Shown piece after piece: positions 17,363-26,058 of a stretch of DNA of 64,000 bases. The DNA is from a virus. The notes beneath the pieces were generated by a model. The model did no database searches. It saw only the letters and a list, made by a program, of their open reading frames with translations, and was not told where the DNA came from. Within the stretch, counting starts at the first letter, position 1, and the number at the start of each line of letters is the position of its first letter. The DNA lies in IMG/VR virus record IMGVR_UViG_3300032086_003519, positions 23,213 through 87,212 of that record; one strand, given 5' to 3'. Position numbers and translations under genes: made by a program.

Positions 17363-18418
17363 TTATAGAACTCCTTCTAATTTATTTATAATTTGATCTT
17401 GTATTTGTTCGACTGTCATATCGCCAACATCTTTTTGGTCAATTTGAGGTCGATAGTAATTGAATCTTCTGCCACATCGTTTGAGGATTTGTTGTGCGGC
17501 TTTCTCGCCAGCTTCATCATAGTCGGTAAGTATTACAACATTTCTTGCACCACTTCTTTCTATTAGTATTAGTTGGTCTTCACTGAGACTCGCACCAAAT
17601 ATTCCAACAGTGTTTGTAATCCCAGCCTCGTGCATACGCCAAACATCACCTTGTCCTTCTACTAAAACAATAGTGCCTTTTCTCATTATATCATCTTTGG
17701 CAACATTATACCCGTATAAATAAGAACTTTTTTTGAAACCTTTACTATGCAGCCATTTTGGTTGCATGTTCTGATAGACGGCTCTACCAATACAAGCAAC
17801 GTAATTATTATTCTCATCATAGATAGGTACAACTACTCGGCCTGACATTGGTTTGCCTTTACCGATGCACATACCTATATCAAACTTCTCAAGAGTTTCT
17901 GGTTTATATCCACGATTGATGTAGTATTGTGATGGTATATCAAGCTTGCTCACGACAGCATCTCTATCAATAACTTGCTCATGCCTCATAGGTTCTCTCT
18001 GAAAAACCTCAAGTATCTTTACCACGCTGTAGTTCTCAACTGGTTGCTCAAACTCAATTGTCTCTGGATCTAAACCCAAAAATTTACTACAAAAATAAAA
18101 GGTCTCTAATACTCCGACCTCTTTAGCTTTTCTGTTTGACAAGACACCACGAACAAAACCAAAAGTGTTCTTACCAAAGTCTTCGTGACAGTTGGCAGTC
18201 CAACAGTTCCAGTTCCCTTTGGAGCTCACTCCATCTGTAAAAATAGAACAGCCCTCTGGATTGTCTCCGCCGTGAATAGGGCAAGCACATGCAAGTCTAT
18301 TCGGGTACTCAATGTATTCAATATCGAAATATTTAAGCAAATCTTCAACCCTATTGGAGAGCTGATTAGACACCGCTAATATCTGCTGATTCGTTAGTCG
18401 TTTGTTCAAAACCATCAT
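17363..18418 (-). CDS. DNA primase (DnaG-like)
   Basis: About 351 residues. The N-terminal zinc finger is CACPIHGG ... CWTANCHEDF, a CHC2 pattern. The Toprim core has VLVEGQGDVWRMHEAG and VVILTDYDEAGEKAAQQI, giving the E and D-x-D metal ligands. There is no C-terminal helicase-binding domain, as in many phage primases. Several starts are possible (TTG 18487, ATG 18448, ATG 18418); the last fits the family start and limits overlap with the helicase. It acts with the DnaB-like helicase at 18366. Confidence 0.85.
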   Translation of the reverse strand: MMVLNKRLTNQQILAVSNQLSNRVEDLLKYFDIEYIEYPNRLACACPIHGGDNPEGCSIFTDGVSSKGNWNCWTANCHEDFGKNTFGFVRGVLSNRKAKEVGVLETFYFCSKFLGLDPETIEFEQPVENYSVVKILEVFQREPMRHEQVIDRDAVVSKLDIPSQYYINRGYKPETLEKFDIGMCIGKGKPMSGRVVVPIYDENNNYVACIGRAVYQNMQPKWLHSKGFKKSSYLYGYNVAKDDIMRKGTIVLVEGQGDVWRMHEAGITNTVGIFGASLSEDQLILIERSGARNVVILTDYDEAGEKAAQQILKRCGRRFNYYRPQIDQKDVGDMTVEQIQDQIINKLEGVL

Positions 18419-19835
18419 CCTTAATTTTGCTTGACTTATGGGCTTCATTTCTTGTCTTGCCCTCGACAAGCTTACCAAATTTACCAAACATATTCATATT
18501 GATGTAGTCACCGTCATCAAGTCCGGCTCCGTGACGAGCAACAATTGGAACAAGTTTTCTGTTACCATGCTCCTCTCCGTCATCAGCCATTTCTTCATCT
18601 GACTTCATCTTAAAAATAGTAAAGCTGGTACACAACCAAATCAATCTATCAGAACCACTGACAACATCTGTTGATTCCTTTGTGATACCATCTCTGTTTA
18701 GCTGTACAAAGCTCAGACAAGGAACATCATGTTTTACGCAGAAGTTATGTAACTGCGTGATTTGAAATCCTAGCACTTGAAACTCCTGCATGGAGTTGGA
18801 GATGCTGTCCGAGTTCATCAATTTTAAATAGTCATAAATTATAATACAATCGTTTGTTCTACCATTTTCATCAAAGCCAACTTCTTGATGAATCCATTTA
18901 CGCATAATTGCAAGAATGTTTTCAAATGGTTGGCCAGCAATACTAACGTAGTGATATGGGATATTCTGTAGTTCTTCAGCTGCTTTTTCTACTTTCTCAA
19001 TGTCCAAATCATTATTAGCAAATTTACCACTAGCTAACTTGTTAATCTCCACACCACTAAGGTTCGCTAGCATACGGTTGAGATGGTCTTCTTTCGACAT
19101 TTCAGTGTCTAACATCAACACTGGAATATTTAAGTTTCTAGATACGTGCATAGCTACAGCATCGCCAAACATGGACTTACCAACTTTAGGGCGAGCAGCA
19201 ACTAGATCTACGCATTTCCTGCGTATACCTCCACCAATCGCCTCATCAAAGCGAGGAAAGCCAGTGCTGATACCCAACATCTCATTTTGGTTCTCTTTCA
19301 AGAACTCAACGTATTCGCCTACATCCTCACCAATGATTTTTGGTTTGTTATCTGAGCCTTGATATATCTTTGAAGTAGCATCGAGAATAGGTGTTTCAAT
19401 CAAAGAGATGATCTCTGCAATATCTTCGTCACCATTAATCTTGTCTACTTCCAGAGAGCATTTGGCCAAAGTCTTCTTTACGTCACGAGCTATCTTGAGC
19501 TTAGCTAACTTGGCTCCATTAACAGGAATGTTGTCTTCCAGAATCGGAGTATCAAACAAGTATCTTAGATAACCAGCTTCTTCCTTAATAATATCATAAT
19601 GATTGAGCTGATTAGCAGCGGAAAGCAATGACGAAAGCTCCGCTTTTTGAGTGGATTCAAGAGACTTTTTTATGCAGTCAAAGATAACCTGATTTGTTTG
19701 GTCTACAAAATACTCGGTGCTGATATACTCAACCTCAAGCATTGCATCAATTCCGTATTGACACAAGCCAGCGAGAACCGCAGACTCAGCTGCGGCATCT
19801 TCTAGCTTATTTTCATTTTGTTTAATTCGTACCAT
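18366..19835 (-). CDS. dnaB: Replicative DNA helicase (DnaB-like)
   Basis: 489 residues. The N-terminal helical domain (AAAESAVLAGLCQYG) is the DnaB hexamer-forming part. ARPKVGKSMFGDAVAMH is Walker A, VPVLMLDTEMS contains the Q/E region, and DCIIIYDYLKLM is Walker B. The protein unwinds the fork 5'-3' as a ring and pairs with the primase. The ATG at 19835 is used instead of an in-frame start at 19907; the longer version would overlap the small membrane gene at 19802 much more. Confidence 0.9.
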   Translation of the reverse strand: MVRIKQNENKLEDAAAESAVLAGLCQYGIDAMLEVEYISTEYFVDQTNQVIFDCIKKSLESTQKAELSSLLSAANQLNHYDIIKEEAGYLRYLFDTPILEDNIPVNGAKLAKLKIARDVKKTLAKCSLEVDKINGDEDIAEIISLIETPILDATSKIYQGSDNKPKIIGEDVGEYVEFLKENQNEMLGISTGFPRFDEAIGGGIRRKCVDLVAARPKVGKSMFGDAVAMHVSRNLNIPVLMLDTEMSKEDHLNRMLANLSGVEINKLASGKFANNDLDIEKVEKAAEELQNIPYHYVSIAGQPFENILAIMRKWIHQEVGFDENGRTNDCIIIYDYLKLMNSDSISNSMQEFQVLGFQITQLHNFCVKHDVPCLSFVQLNRDGITKESTDVVSGSDRLIWLCTSFTIFKMKSDEEMADDGEEHGNRKLVPIVARHGAGLDDGDYINMNMFGKFGKLVEGKTRNEAHKSSKIKDDGFEQTTNESADISGV

Positions 19836-19969
19836 AATAACCCCACATTGGCCATTGCATAAGAAAACCACATGAGGGCATGTGGATAATCTTTTTGTTT
19901 CATACAAGAAACACAGACAGCTAAGTACATTACCGAAGCTGTTGCGATTGCAAGTATCCCTAAATTCAT
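19802..19969 (-). CDS. Small two-helix membrane protein
   Basis: 55 residues. MNLGILAIATASVMYLAVCV is one hydrophobic helix, and HALMWFSYAMANVGLLWY is a second. GAGG precedes the ATG by 7 bases and lies in the end of the previous small gene, whose stop TAA is directly followed by this ATG. It overlaps the helicase start by 34 bases. No relative recognised; it may be a membrane anchor or a lysis or exclusion factor. Confidence 0.65.
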   Translation of the reverse strand: MNLGILAIATASVMYLAVCVSCMKQKDYPHALMWFSYAMANVGLLWYELNKMKIS

Positions 19970-20068
19970 TTACATTCCTCTAAAAATATAGAACCCCATA
20001 CAAATGCTGGCGCTTAAAAATACGCCGAGCAGAAAATCTTTCCATTCCAAATTAATTGATTTCTTCAT
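19970..20068 (-). CDS. Small single-helix membrane protein
   Basis: 32 residues with one hydrophobic stretch (FLLGVFLSASICMGFYIF). Its ATG shares one base with the TAA of the larger upstream gene (TAATG), and its own TAA is directly followed by the ATG of the 55-residue gene. This strict stop-start coupling supports it being translated. Function unknown. Confidence 0.6.
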   Translation of the reverse strand: MKKSINLEWKDFLLGVFLSASICMGFYIFRGM

Positions 20069-20463
20069 TATCCAAAAAACCCTTTGATCTTAGTTAAGAT
20101 GTCCCCACCTCCAAAACCACCTTTGAAGATTACTAGGTATGCTACTATAGCACCAACTATGATAAAAAACAACCACTTTCTCTTAGAAGCGACCGCATAA
20201 AACTTTTCTTTTATTGCGGCAATCTTCTCTAATCGGTAGTTTCGTCTTTCTTCAACCTTCTCTTTGCGTTCTTCTCTACGTTCTTCTTTTGCCTCTTTCC
20301 TGATTTCACCTCTAGTTCTAGTAGTCTCTGGCAATTCTTCAGCCTCCGACTCTTCACTGATAACGGAATCAAGAGTAGATACTATCTCATCTACTTGAGA
20401 AGTGTCATAGGTTTTATTGGGAAAAATTTTATCTTTTATACTTTGTAATATATTCTTAAACAT
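20068..20463 (-). CDS. Membrane protein with charged coiled coil
   Basis: 131 residues. A highly charged helix (RGEIRKEAKEERREERKEK and onward, about 50-85) is followed by one membrane helix (WLFFIIVGAIVAYLVIF) and a glycine-rich tail (GGFGGGD). It is the first of three consecutive membrane-protein genes. The layout would fit a structural scaffold at the membrane, for example for replication or assembly. No homologue recognised. Confidence 0.65.
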   Translation of the reverse strand: MFKNILQSIKDKIFPNKTYDTSQVDEIVSTLDSVISEESEAEELPETTRTRGEIRKEAKEERREERKEKVEERRNYRLEKIAAIKEKFYAVASKRKWLFFIIVGAIVAYLVIFKGGFGGGDILTKIKGFFG

Positions 20464-21080
20464 TATAAACCTTTTACATAATCTAAGTTAAGATCCAAAT
20501 CTTGCTTGACAAACCAGCGATGCCAAATGTATTTTCCGCAAGGACTTTTGGATGTGTAGAAATTATCATAACCGAGAGACTCCATGTAGCCGTAATCTAA
20601 ATAGTTAGGCACATCGTGATTCTCTGCGCAAATTAATTTTATGTTCGTCTTTGAAAAGTCTATTCCAGAAATAGCTTCGTGCTCAAAGCCTTCTAAATCT
20701 AGTGACAAAAAGTCTATCTCAGTGATAGAATTCTCATCAAATATATCTTGCAACATCCTAGCTGGAGATTGAAAAGAATTGTCACCAGAAGCTCCTTCTG
20801 CGCAACTTGCTACCATGCCTGCACCATGAAATATTATTGTGTCTTGGTTGTACTCATTGCCTACAATAGCAGAGTGAATAAACTTGGTGTTTGGTCTATT
20901 GACAAGATACCCTGCCTGATAAGAACTATGTGCATCAATCGCTATGCCTTGCCACCCACTCTGCTCCAACTTGTATGTATTGTTTTGTTCTACGTAACTG
21001 TTACATCCCGCATCAACAAAAAATCCAGACGAGCCGAGAATTGATAGAACAATGTCATCTACGTTGTCTTGTGCTGCCAT
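20463..21080 (-). CDS. FkbM-family methyltransferase
   Basis: 205 residues. GFFVDAGCNSYVEQNNTYKLE is the SAM-binding motif I with the FkbM-type loop, GIAIDAHSS is motif II, and EIDFLSLDLEGFEHEAISGI is the FkbM signature near residue 140. The family O-methylates sugars and lipids, often in capsule or LPS loci. It lies between a membrane protein and dUTPase, and may decorate the glycans built by the many glycosyltransferases in this genome. Confidence 0.8.
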   Translation of the reverse strand: MAAQDNVDDIVLSILGSSGFFVDAGCNSYVEQNNTYKLEQSGWQGIAIDAHSSYQAGYLVNRPNTKFIHSAIVGNEYNQDTIIFHGAGMVASCAEGASGDNSFQSPARMLQDIFDENSITEIDFLSLDLEGFEHEAISGIDFSKTNIKLICAENHDVPNYLDYGYMESLGYDNFYTSKSPCGKYIWHRWFVKQDLDLNLDYVKGL

Positions 21081-21502
21081 TACTTTCCACTGCTCCCAAA
21101 GCCGCCCTCTCCACGATCAGTATCGTCTAGACTTTCGACTTCTAAAAATTCAACATCTTCAACTTTTTGTATAATTAACTGCGCTATTCTATCGCCCGGC
21201 TGAACGTGTACCATTTGGTCAGAAGTATTCAGTAGGCATACTTTTATTTCACCTCTATATCCAGAGTCAATAACGCCTGCAAGCACATCAATCCCACTTT
21301 TAACTGACAAGCCAGATCTTGGCCAGATAAGACCGCAATAACCATCAGGAATCGCTATAGATATATCTGTGGAGATTAACCTTCTTTTATGTGGAAAAAT
21401 TGGCTGTGCTAAATCTGAAGCATATATATCCCAACCAGCGTCAGAACTGTGTGCCTTAGTTGGAACTTTAGCATCTTTACTTAGTAACTTGACTTTTATC
21501 AT
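21080..21502 (-). CDS. dut: dUTP diphosphatase
   Basis: 140 residues, all five trimeric dUTPase motifs: HSSDAGWDIYA (I), RSGLSVKSGI (III), GVIDSGYRGEIKVCLLN (II/III), GDRIAQLIIQ (IV) and RGEGGFGSSGK (V), the flexible C-terminal lid. It hydrolyses dUTP to dUMP, keeps uracil out of DNA and supplies dTMP precursors. It overlaps neighbouring genes by one base each, in the replication block. Confidence 0.95.
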   Translation of the reverse strand: MIKVKLLSKDAKVPTKAHSSDAGWDIYASDLAQPIFPHKRRLISTDISIAIPDGYCGLIWPRSGLSVKSGIDVLAGVIDSGYRGEIKVCLLNTSDQMVHVQPGDRIAQLIIQKVEDVEFLEVESLDDTDRGEGGFGSSGK

Positions 21503-21945
21503 TATCTTCTCCTGTTAGATAAGCAGCCGTCACAGACAAACCATTCTCTACGGTGTGTCTCAGCTACTTCAAAAGTTTTTGAGCAACTTTGACAGGTCTG
21601 ATTAACCTTTCTAGGTGCTTTCCTTCTTTCTGTTGGTGTTACTGATGGAGTTTCTATATCCATATGCTCAGTTCTGTCATCAAAGAACTTGTTCTCTCTT
21701 TGTCTAATATCATTGACAGGAGTTCTTGAGCTAGATCTAGATTCTCTACTCACAACAAACTCATCAGCAGTGACTCTCTGAGGTGAAGCTTCTTCCTTCT
21801 TTACGACCTGTTTTACTTCAGGTTGAGCAGGCGTTTCGGTTTCAACTTGCACCTCTAGTAGAGAGTTTGCCATATTTATTAAATCTTCATCATTTAGAGC
21901 GATACCTTTCTTGAGTAGCTCTTTTGCTGTATCAATTATTGACAT
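21502..21945 (-). CDS. Protein with C-terminal zinc ribbon
   Basis: 147 residues. A helical N-terminal part (DTAKELLKKGIALNDEDLINMANSLL) and a charged, low-complexity middle lead to CQSCSKTFEVAETH and CDGCLSNRR, four cysteines that form a zinc ribbon at the end. Located between dUTPase and recombination genes. It could be a nucleic-acid binding adaptor. Function not assigned. Confidence 0.6.
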   Translation of the reverse strand: MSIIDTAKELLKKGIALNDEDLINMANSLLEVQVETETPAQPEVKQVVKKEEASPQRVTADEFVVSRESRSSSRTPVNDIRQRENKFFDDRTEHMDIETPSVTPTERRKAPRKVNQTCQSCSKTFEVAETHRREWFVCDGCLSNRRR

Positions 21946-22412
21946 TAGTAACCTCTTCTTTTACCTAAGTCTTGCAATAGCGCAGCCATTCTTTTAGCGT
22001 TGTCAACTTTACCAGAAAGCCGATTGAGTCTAGCCTGCGACATAATCTTTAATCTATTTAATTCTGTAGCCATTGGATTTTCTTTTATTGCGGAGTAATA
22101 TTTTTCCTGCCATTTGGAATATTGTCCTCCGTAGTTCTGTAGTTTGTCTCCGACCATAAACCAGATACTGTCATCACAAAACTCAACGACTGTCTTCTCT
22201 TTATTATAAACACCTTGAAGATATTCTGCATGAGCAAAAAGAACAAAAGAATAGGACAGTGCCTTCTCTTGGCTCAGTGATCTAACCTCATCAGAACTGA
22301 GCGCCATGATTGGCTCGACTTCCTCGTTTTCTTTTGCGAGATCTGCGTTTCTATCTTCAATCCAGTCATCCACCTTTGAGAGGAATTCTGTTACTTTTTG
22401 TTCGTTAGTCAA
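21945..22412 (-). CDS. Hypothetical protein, possible recombination mediator
   Basis: 155 residues, nearly all helical. The segment GGQYSKWQEKYYSAIKENPMATELNRLKIMSQARLNRLSGK recalls, in pattern and charge, the middle of T4 UvsY (SKW... ALKARLDYYSG). Position next to a RecA/UvsX gene and a nuclease gene supports a UvsY-like role, loading RecA onto SSB-coated DNA. This is a weak resemblance, not a secure assignment. Confidence 0.45.
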   Translation of the reverse strand: MTNEQKVTEFLSKVDDWIEDRNADLAKENEEVEPIMALSSDEVRSLSQEKALSYSFVLFAHAEYLQGVYNKEKTVVEFCDDSIWFMVGDKLQNYGGQYSKWQEKYYSAIKENPMATELNRLKIMSQARLNRLSGKVDNAKRMAALLQDLGKRRGY

Positions 22413-22818
22413 ATTTTTCTCTCCATTGTTCTTCAGACTCGTCGTAATTTAATTCAATCAAAGTCATATGATTCAGTTCGCACCAAGCTCTTTTATCTTT
22501 ATCTCTTGCTTGAGCTTTGAAAAACGCCATCTTATCTTTGTGAAAAAATGAATTGAACTTAAAGTGTTGTTCGCCATGCACTTCTACGACCAGTTCTCTA
22601 TTTGGCACATAAAGGTCAGCATAAAGTAATGTTTTTCTAGAGCCAGTTTTAGTGCCGGGAAGCGTGACTTCTTCTAAGATTCTATCATATGGATAAATGT
22701 CTTTCAATAACTTTCTAGCTTTTTTGTGCAAAGAAGACCTATTTTTTTCACTCACCGAAGCCTGACTTCTGGAAGGATTCCACTTCCAGACTTTACCATC
22801 AAGACCGTGTATTTCCAT
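22405..22818 (-). CDS. Vsr/DUF559-like PD-(D/E)XK nuclease
   Basis: 137 residues. LLYADLYVPNRELVVEVHGEQHF (about 83-105) gives D, E-V-x-G-x-Q-H, the active site of very-short-patch-repair-like and DUF559 endonucleases. It lies between recA and the UvsY-like gene with an overlap of a few bases at each side. A role in processing recombination or repair intermediates is likely; homing is also possible but unlikely, as no intron or intein is seen. Confidence 0.6.
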   Translation of the reverse strand: MEIHGLDGKVWKWNPSRSQASVSEKNRSSLHKKARKLLKDIYPYDRILEEVTLPGTKTGSRKTLLYADLYVPNRELVVEVHGEQHFKFNSFFHKDKMAFFKAQARDKDKRAWCELNHMTLIELNYDESEEQWREKFD

Positions 22819-23882
22819 TAGAGCATACCCTTAATTTCTTTCTCTAAGATATCAAACACTTCTTCGTTCGCCAGCAAGAAGTTGTAAAGTCTTTCTTGCC
22901 CTTGGAACTTTACTGCCTTTAAGACCGCCTCAGTATCTTCTATATTTGTTTCTGGTTTTATCTTCTTTACTACGTCTGTAAACCCAACCATAAACTCACA
23001 TGTAAACCAAGCGCCAGCTTTGCCAATTAAACCCAAATCCAACCCAAGCATAATAAGTTCTTGAATCTTGTCTACGCCATGACCATATTTGATCCAGCTT
23101 TGACATTCTGTGCCGGGAGACCCCATTGAGGAACACACAATCTTCCAATTCACAGCTTGGCCTATCTGTGTGTCGCTTTGAACCCAAGGAGTGATAGATT
23201 TGACCTCCATGCGTGTATCAGCCTGATATTGAATCTTGCGCCCACAGTCTGGCATCCTTGAAGCACCATAGCCTGAAGTATTAGCAATAAAGTGTGTAAT
23301 AATAATTAAAGTGGCTCGTTGATTAGGAACGATTTGTCCCATCTTCTTACAGAAGACTGAAAGAATCTTTGGAAGACCTGCTCGTCCGGGAGTCATATCT
23401 CCATCCAGTTCTTTCTCGGGCATTAGCGATGAAGTGGAATCAATAATACAGACACACCCTTCATTCTCTTTTGCGCTAACAAGCTTGACTGCAATATCCA
23501 GAAACGCTTCTGCACTAAGTGGCTCGTCTTCAGAATGGATGATTTGCATCTTTTCTTTATCTAAACCATCAACACCAAGAAGGTTCATCTCTTTTAATCG
23601 ACCTTCAGCGTCAAGATAGATAATTGGACGACCTTCTTTCTGGCAGTTGGCGGCAATCTGCAAAGCTGTGGTTGTTTTGCCGCACTTCGGATCTCCGGTT
23701 AAGATAACCCAAGAGCCTTCCTTGATTCCGCCACCCAATGCCAAGTCAATCGAAGGACTGACGGTGACAACCTTGTAATCTTTCCTTCTCTCTAGAATTT
23801 GATTCCCAGTAGAAATCACATTGCCATACTTCTTAACAATTTCTTTTACAAATGCTGGATCAGCCTTCTTTGTTTTTGCCAT
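22818..23882 (-). CDS. recA: RecA/UvsX-like recombinase
   Basis: 354 residues. GDPKCGKTTTALQIA (63-77) is Walker A, VCIIDSTSSLM is Walker B, and NQRATLIIITHFIANTSG is the loop-1 region. Strand exchange and recombination-driven replication are the expected roles. The shape is closer to phage UvsX-type proteins than to bacterial RecA, as the C-terminal domain is short. It precedes the nuclease and the UvsY-like genes in the same run. Confidence 0.9.
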   Translation of the reverse strand: MAKTKKADPAFVKEIVKKYGNVISTGNQILERRKDYKVVTVSPSIDLALGGGIKEGSWVILTGDPKCGKTTTALQIAANCQKEGRPIIYLDAEGRLKEMNLLGVDGLDKEKMQIIHSEDEPLSAEAFLDIAVKLVSAKENEGCVCIIDSTSSLMPEKELDGDMTPGRAGLPKILSVFCKKMGQIVPNQRATLIIITHFIANTSGYGASRMPDCGRKIQYQADTRMEVKSITPWVQSDTQIGQAVNWKIVCSSMGSPGTECQSWIKYGHGVDKIQELIMLGLDLGLIGKAGAWFTCEFMVGFTDVVKKIKPETNIEDTEAVLKAVKFQGQERLYNFLLANEEVFDILEKEIKGML

Positions 23883-24315
23883 TTGAATTCCTCAATTTAG
23901 AAAAGAGCGATTTGTTACCAAAGCTCTTCATTGGTTTTACATTTACATTATCTTCTTCTACTTCAATAATATCAACCTCTTTGGGTTTTGGCCTTGAATC
24001 TAGAAGTTTTTTGTGTTTTTTGACTTCATCTTTTACCCACTTGGGCAATGCAGAGTAAACTCGTTTGTTTTTATTTATGATATAGTCATAGACAGCATCT
24101 TCGCCAAATTCAGAAATCATTTTATAGACTTCTTGAACCTGACGTTGATACTGTTTTTTACGAGTTTTATTCCAGAACTTGTAGGGCAAAGAGCCTTTGT
24201 TTTCTCTCTCTGATCTACGTTGCACCAATATCTCAGCTATGTATTGGCCTGTAGTACAGTAATCACCCGTTGAGGGTGACTTGAACCTGCTCGTTTTGCT
24301 TCTTCGTTTCGCCAT
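23860..24315 (-). CDS. Basic hypothetical protein
   Basis: 151 residues, lysine- and arginine-rich. RSKTSRFKSPSTGDY opens it, followed by a helical basic region (KFWNKTRKKQYQRQVQEVYK) and a tail of acidic and basic patches. It overlaps recA by 23 bases and the upstream gene by 53. A DNA- or RNA-binding role would fit its charge. No family recognised. Confidence 0.55.
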   Translation of the reverse strand: MAKRRSKTSRFKSPSTGDYCTTGQYIAEILVQRRSERENKGSLPYKFWNKTRKKQYQRQVQEVYKMISEFGEDAVYDYIINKNKRVYSALPKWVKDEVKKHKKLLDSRPKPKEVDIIEVEEDNVNVKPMKSFGNKSLFSKLRNSNGKNKEG

Positions 24316-24769
24316 CTTTCCAAATCATCCAAGAGAGATTTTCTTGAGTAATCATTCTCTTCTGTGTAAATTCCATAAAGTCGCACTCTGGCCAACTATA
24401 CTTCTTCACTTCTACTTCAAGATCATCATTTAATAAACCAAATGTCATGTGCTGGTAGGACGGGCCATCTCCAGTCACCATATCAATATCTTTTGAAAAG
24501 CCTCTAGCAATGAAAAAACCATCAAGGCCATCTTCGTTTTCAAAAACAACTTCTTCTGGCGCGCCCATCACAATTACTTGCGCCTTAGCTACACATCTAC
24601 CATTTTCTTCACAGTATCTCTGCAATCTAAGCCAAGGGCTTTCAGGTACTCCGGGACGCTCATAGTCGCCCCATACAATTGTACCATCATCTAACGTGCA
24701 CTTCCAAGTCATGGAAACATCTTCCATAATCAGTTTACGGATATGTTCATCTCTGACAGTACAAATCAT
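24263..24769 (-). CDS. Hypothetical protein
   Basis: 168 residues. GGGAG lies a few bases before the ATG at 24769; an earlier in-frame start at 24820 would overlap the upstream gene more. Features: TWKCTLDDGTIVWGDYERPGVPESPWLRL near the start and a tryptophan-rich end. No domain recognised. Found in the replication block upstream of recA. Confidence 0.55.
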   Translation of the reverse strand: MICTVRDEHIRKLIMEDVSMTWKCTLDDGTIVWGDYERPGVPESPWLRLQRYCEENGRCVAKAQVIVMGAPEEVVFENEDGLDGFFIARGFSKDIDMVTGDGPSYQHMTFGLLNDDLEVEVKKYSWPECDFMEFTQKRMITQENLSWMIWKDGETKKQNEQVQVTLNG

Positions 24770-24770
24770 G

Positions 24771-25163
24771 TTAGTCTCCCTTAATCTTATGGATAGCACC
24801 TCTGTGGCGACGAGCGACATTAATCTTGTCAGGAAGTCTTTCTTCCTTAGTTCCGTCTCCAGCCATAGAAGCCTGTTCAGTCATGATAACTGTTCCGTAG
24901 CGATTGTTTCTAGCCATTAGTTCACCAGCTTTAGGCATCTCAGGCTCTTCTTCTTCGGGCTCACTACCTGTAATAGTAGCAGAAACTGCTGGCTTTTCTT
25001 CTGCTGAATCGTGCAGTAGTTCTTCTTCGCCTAATTTTGTAAGATACTTGTCTACAGATTTCTCAGACCTGTCAAGCTCTTCTGCAATTTCACCCACAGG
25101 CAACTCTCGATTGTCCTCAATATACTGTTTTTCGCTTTTTGAAAGCGGGCCTTTCTTAGTCAT
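24771..25163 (-). CDS. Helix-turn-helix protein, putative transcription factor
   Basis: 130 residues. LSKSEKQYIEDNRELPVGEIAEELDRSEKSVDKYLTKL is a clear helix-turn-helix, with the acidic middle (EPEEEEPEM) as a linker. The basic C-terminus RRHRGAIHKIKGD ends with IHKIK, also the end of the dNMP kinase. This layout resembles small phage transcription regulators that bridge polymerase and another protein. Exact role unknown. Confidence 0.6.
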   Translation of the reverse strand: MTKKGPLSKSEKQYIEDNRELPVGEIAEELDRSEKSVDKYLTKLGEEELLHDSAEEKPAVSATITGSEPEEEEPEMPKAGELMARNNRYGTVIMTEQASMAGDGTKEERLPDKINVARRHRGAIHKIKGD

Positions 25164-25164
25164 T

Positions 25165-25497
25165 TTAAACCTCCATAAGTGATCTTCTTGCTCGTGTCAA
25201 AAAGATTCTATCTCTATTTGTTAAATATTCTATATAGTAATTGTATACGTTTTCTTTAACTTTCCTGAAGTCAAAGTATGGTCTGTTATGCATGTTTCTA
25301 TCTGCACCAAAAGGGTCGAACAAATCACCTCTACCATATTTGATATAATGAGTTTTGTATTCGCCATTCACGACAATTTTAGCAAATGCATCTTTTTCTT
25401 TAACTTCTTCGCCTTTGGCTCCAATAAAGGTTGTAACCTTAGTCGGAACTTCTGGTAAATTCAGATGAGAAATATCATCATTTTCGCCTCTAGCCAT
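25165..25497 (-). CDS. Hypothetical protein
   Basis: 110 residues. TKVTTFIGAKGEEVKEKDAFAKIVVNG near the start and a basic C-terminus (YLTNRDRIFLTRARRS) are seen. Not recognised. It lies between the HTH gene and a 72-residue gene with an 8-base overlap, in a run of early-type small genes. Confidence 0.55.
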   Translation of the reverse strand: MARGENDDISHLNLPEVPTKVTTFIGAKGEEVKEKDAFAKIVVNGEYKTHYIKYGRGDLFDPFGADRNMHNRPYFDFRKVKENVYNYYIEYLTNRDRIFLTRARRSLMEV

Positions 25498-25708
25498 CTA
25501 ATTTCTCCAATAACTCTTTGATCTTTTTAATACAATCTGCTCTGTCAAAGCCGTCTATAGCTATCTTAGCTTGACGACCAATATCATATCTTGCAAGTTC
25601 TTCTTCACTAGCTGGAATAGGATCTAGATCTCCATTCCTAAGAACTTCATGCACAGCAATACCGATATGTATAATTGCTTTGTGCGGTAAGTTAGCTCTA
25701 TCAACCAT
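25490..25708 (-). CDS. Small hypothetical protein
   Basis: 72 residues, mainly helical (HKAIIHIGIAVHEVLRNGD, then DCIKKIKELLEKL). It shares a base with the stop of the zinc-ribbon gene (TAATG) and overlaps the next gene. No function assigned. Confidence 0.55.
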   Translation of the reverse strand: MVDRANLPHKAIIHIGIAVHEVLRNGDLDPIPASEEELARYDIGRQAKIAIDGFDRADCIKKIKELLEKLDG

Positions 25709-26049
25709 TACTCACCTTTCTCTATGTATTTCATTTTTTCAGCAGTAGACATCTTGTTGATTTTGTTTCTGCGTTGATTAACCTCTCGGTCTTTCTTAAC
25801 CTTGTCCATATTATCAGCCTGCATCTTATCTTGCAGTTCATAGCTTCCCATCTTCTGTGTATTCCTATCGGCTAGGTGTCTTACTGTTGTAGGCTCACCC
25901 TTTACAGACACATGAGGAGCATCTAGTATAACTCTTCTAAATTTATGTTTCTTGCATGACGGACATCTTACCAAAGGTTTCTCCGAGAATCTTTGGAACA
26001 CTTCTTTATAATGTCCACACTCACTACACTCATAATCGTAGGTTGGCAT
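25708..26049 (-). CDS. FmdB-type zinc ribbon protein
   Basis: 113 residues. MPTYDYECSECGHYKEVFQ and VRCPSCKKHKFRRVI form the FmdB zinc ribbon (four cysteines in two C-x-x-C knuckles). A charged helical tail follows. FmdB proteins are seen as small regulators and in phages as putative transcription or virion-associated factors. Position between the glycan genes and replication genes does not clarify its role. Confidence 0.75.
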   Translation of the reverse strand: MPTYDYECSECGHYKEVFQRFSEKPLVRCPSCKKHKFRRVILDAPHVSVKGEPTTVRHLADRNTQKMGSYELQDKMQADNMDKVKKDREVNQRRNKINKMSTAEKMKYIEKGE

Positions 26050-26058
26050 TTTGAATCC

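Noticed and set aside
22405-22818. Homing endonuclease or intron next to recA
   Set aside because: recA is intact with normal motifs; the nuclease is in its own frame and fits the repair-type fold.
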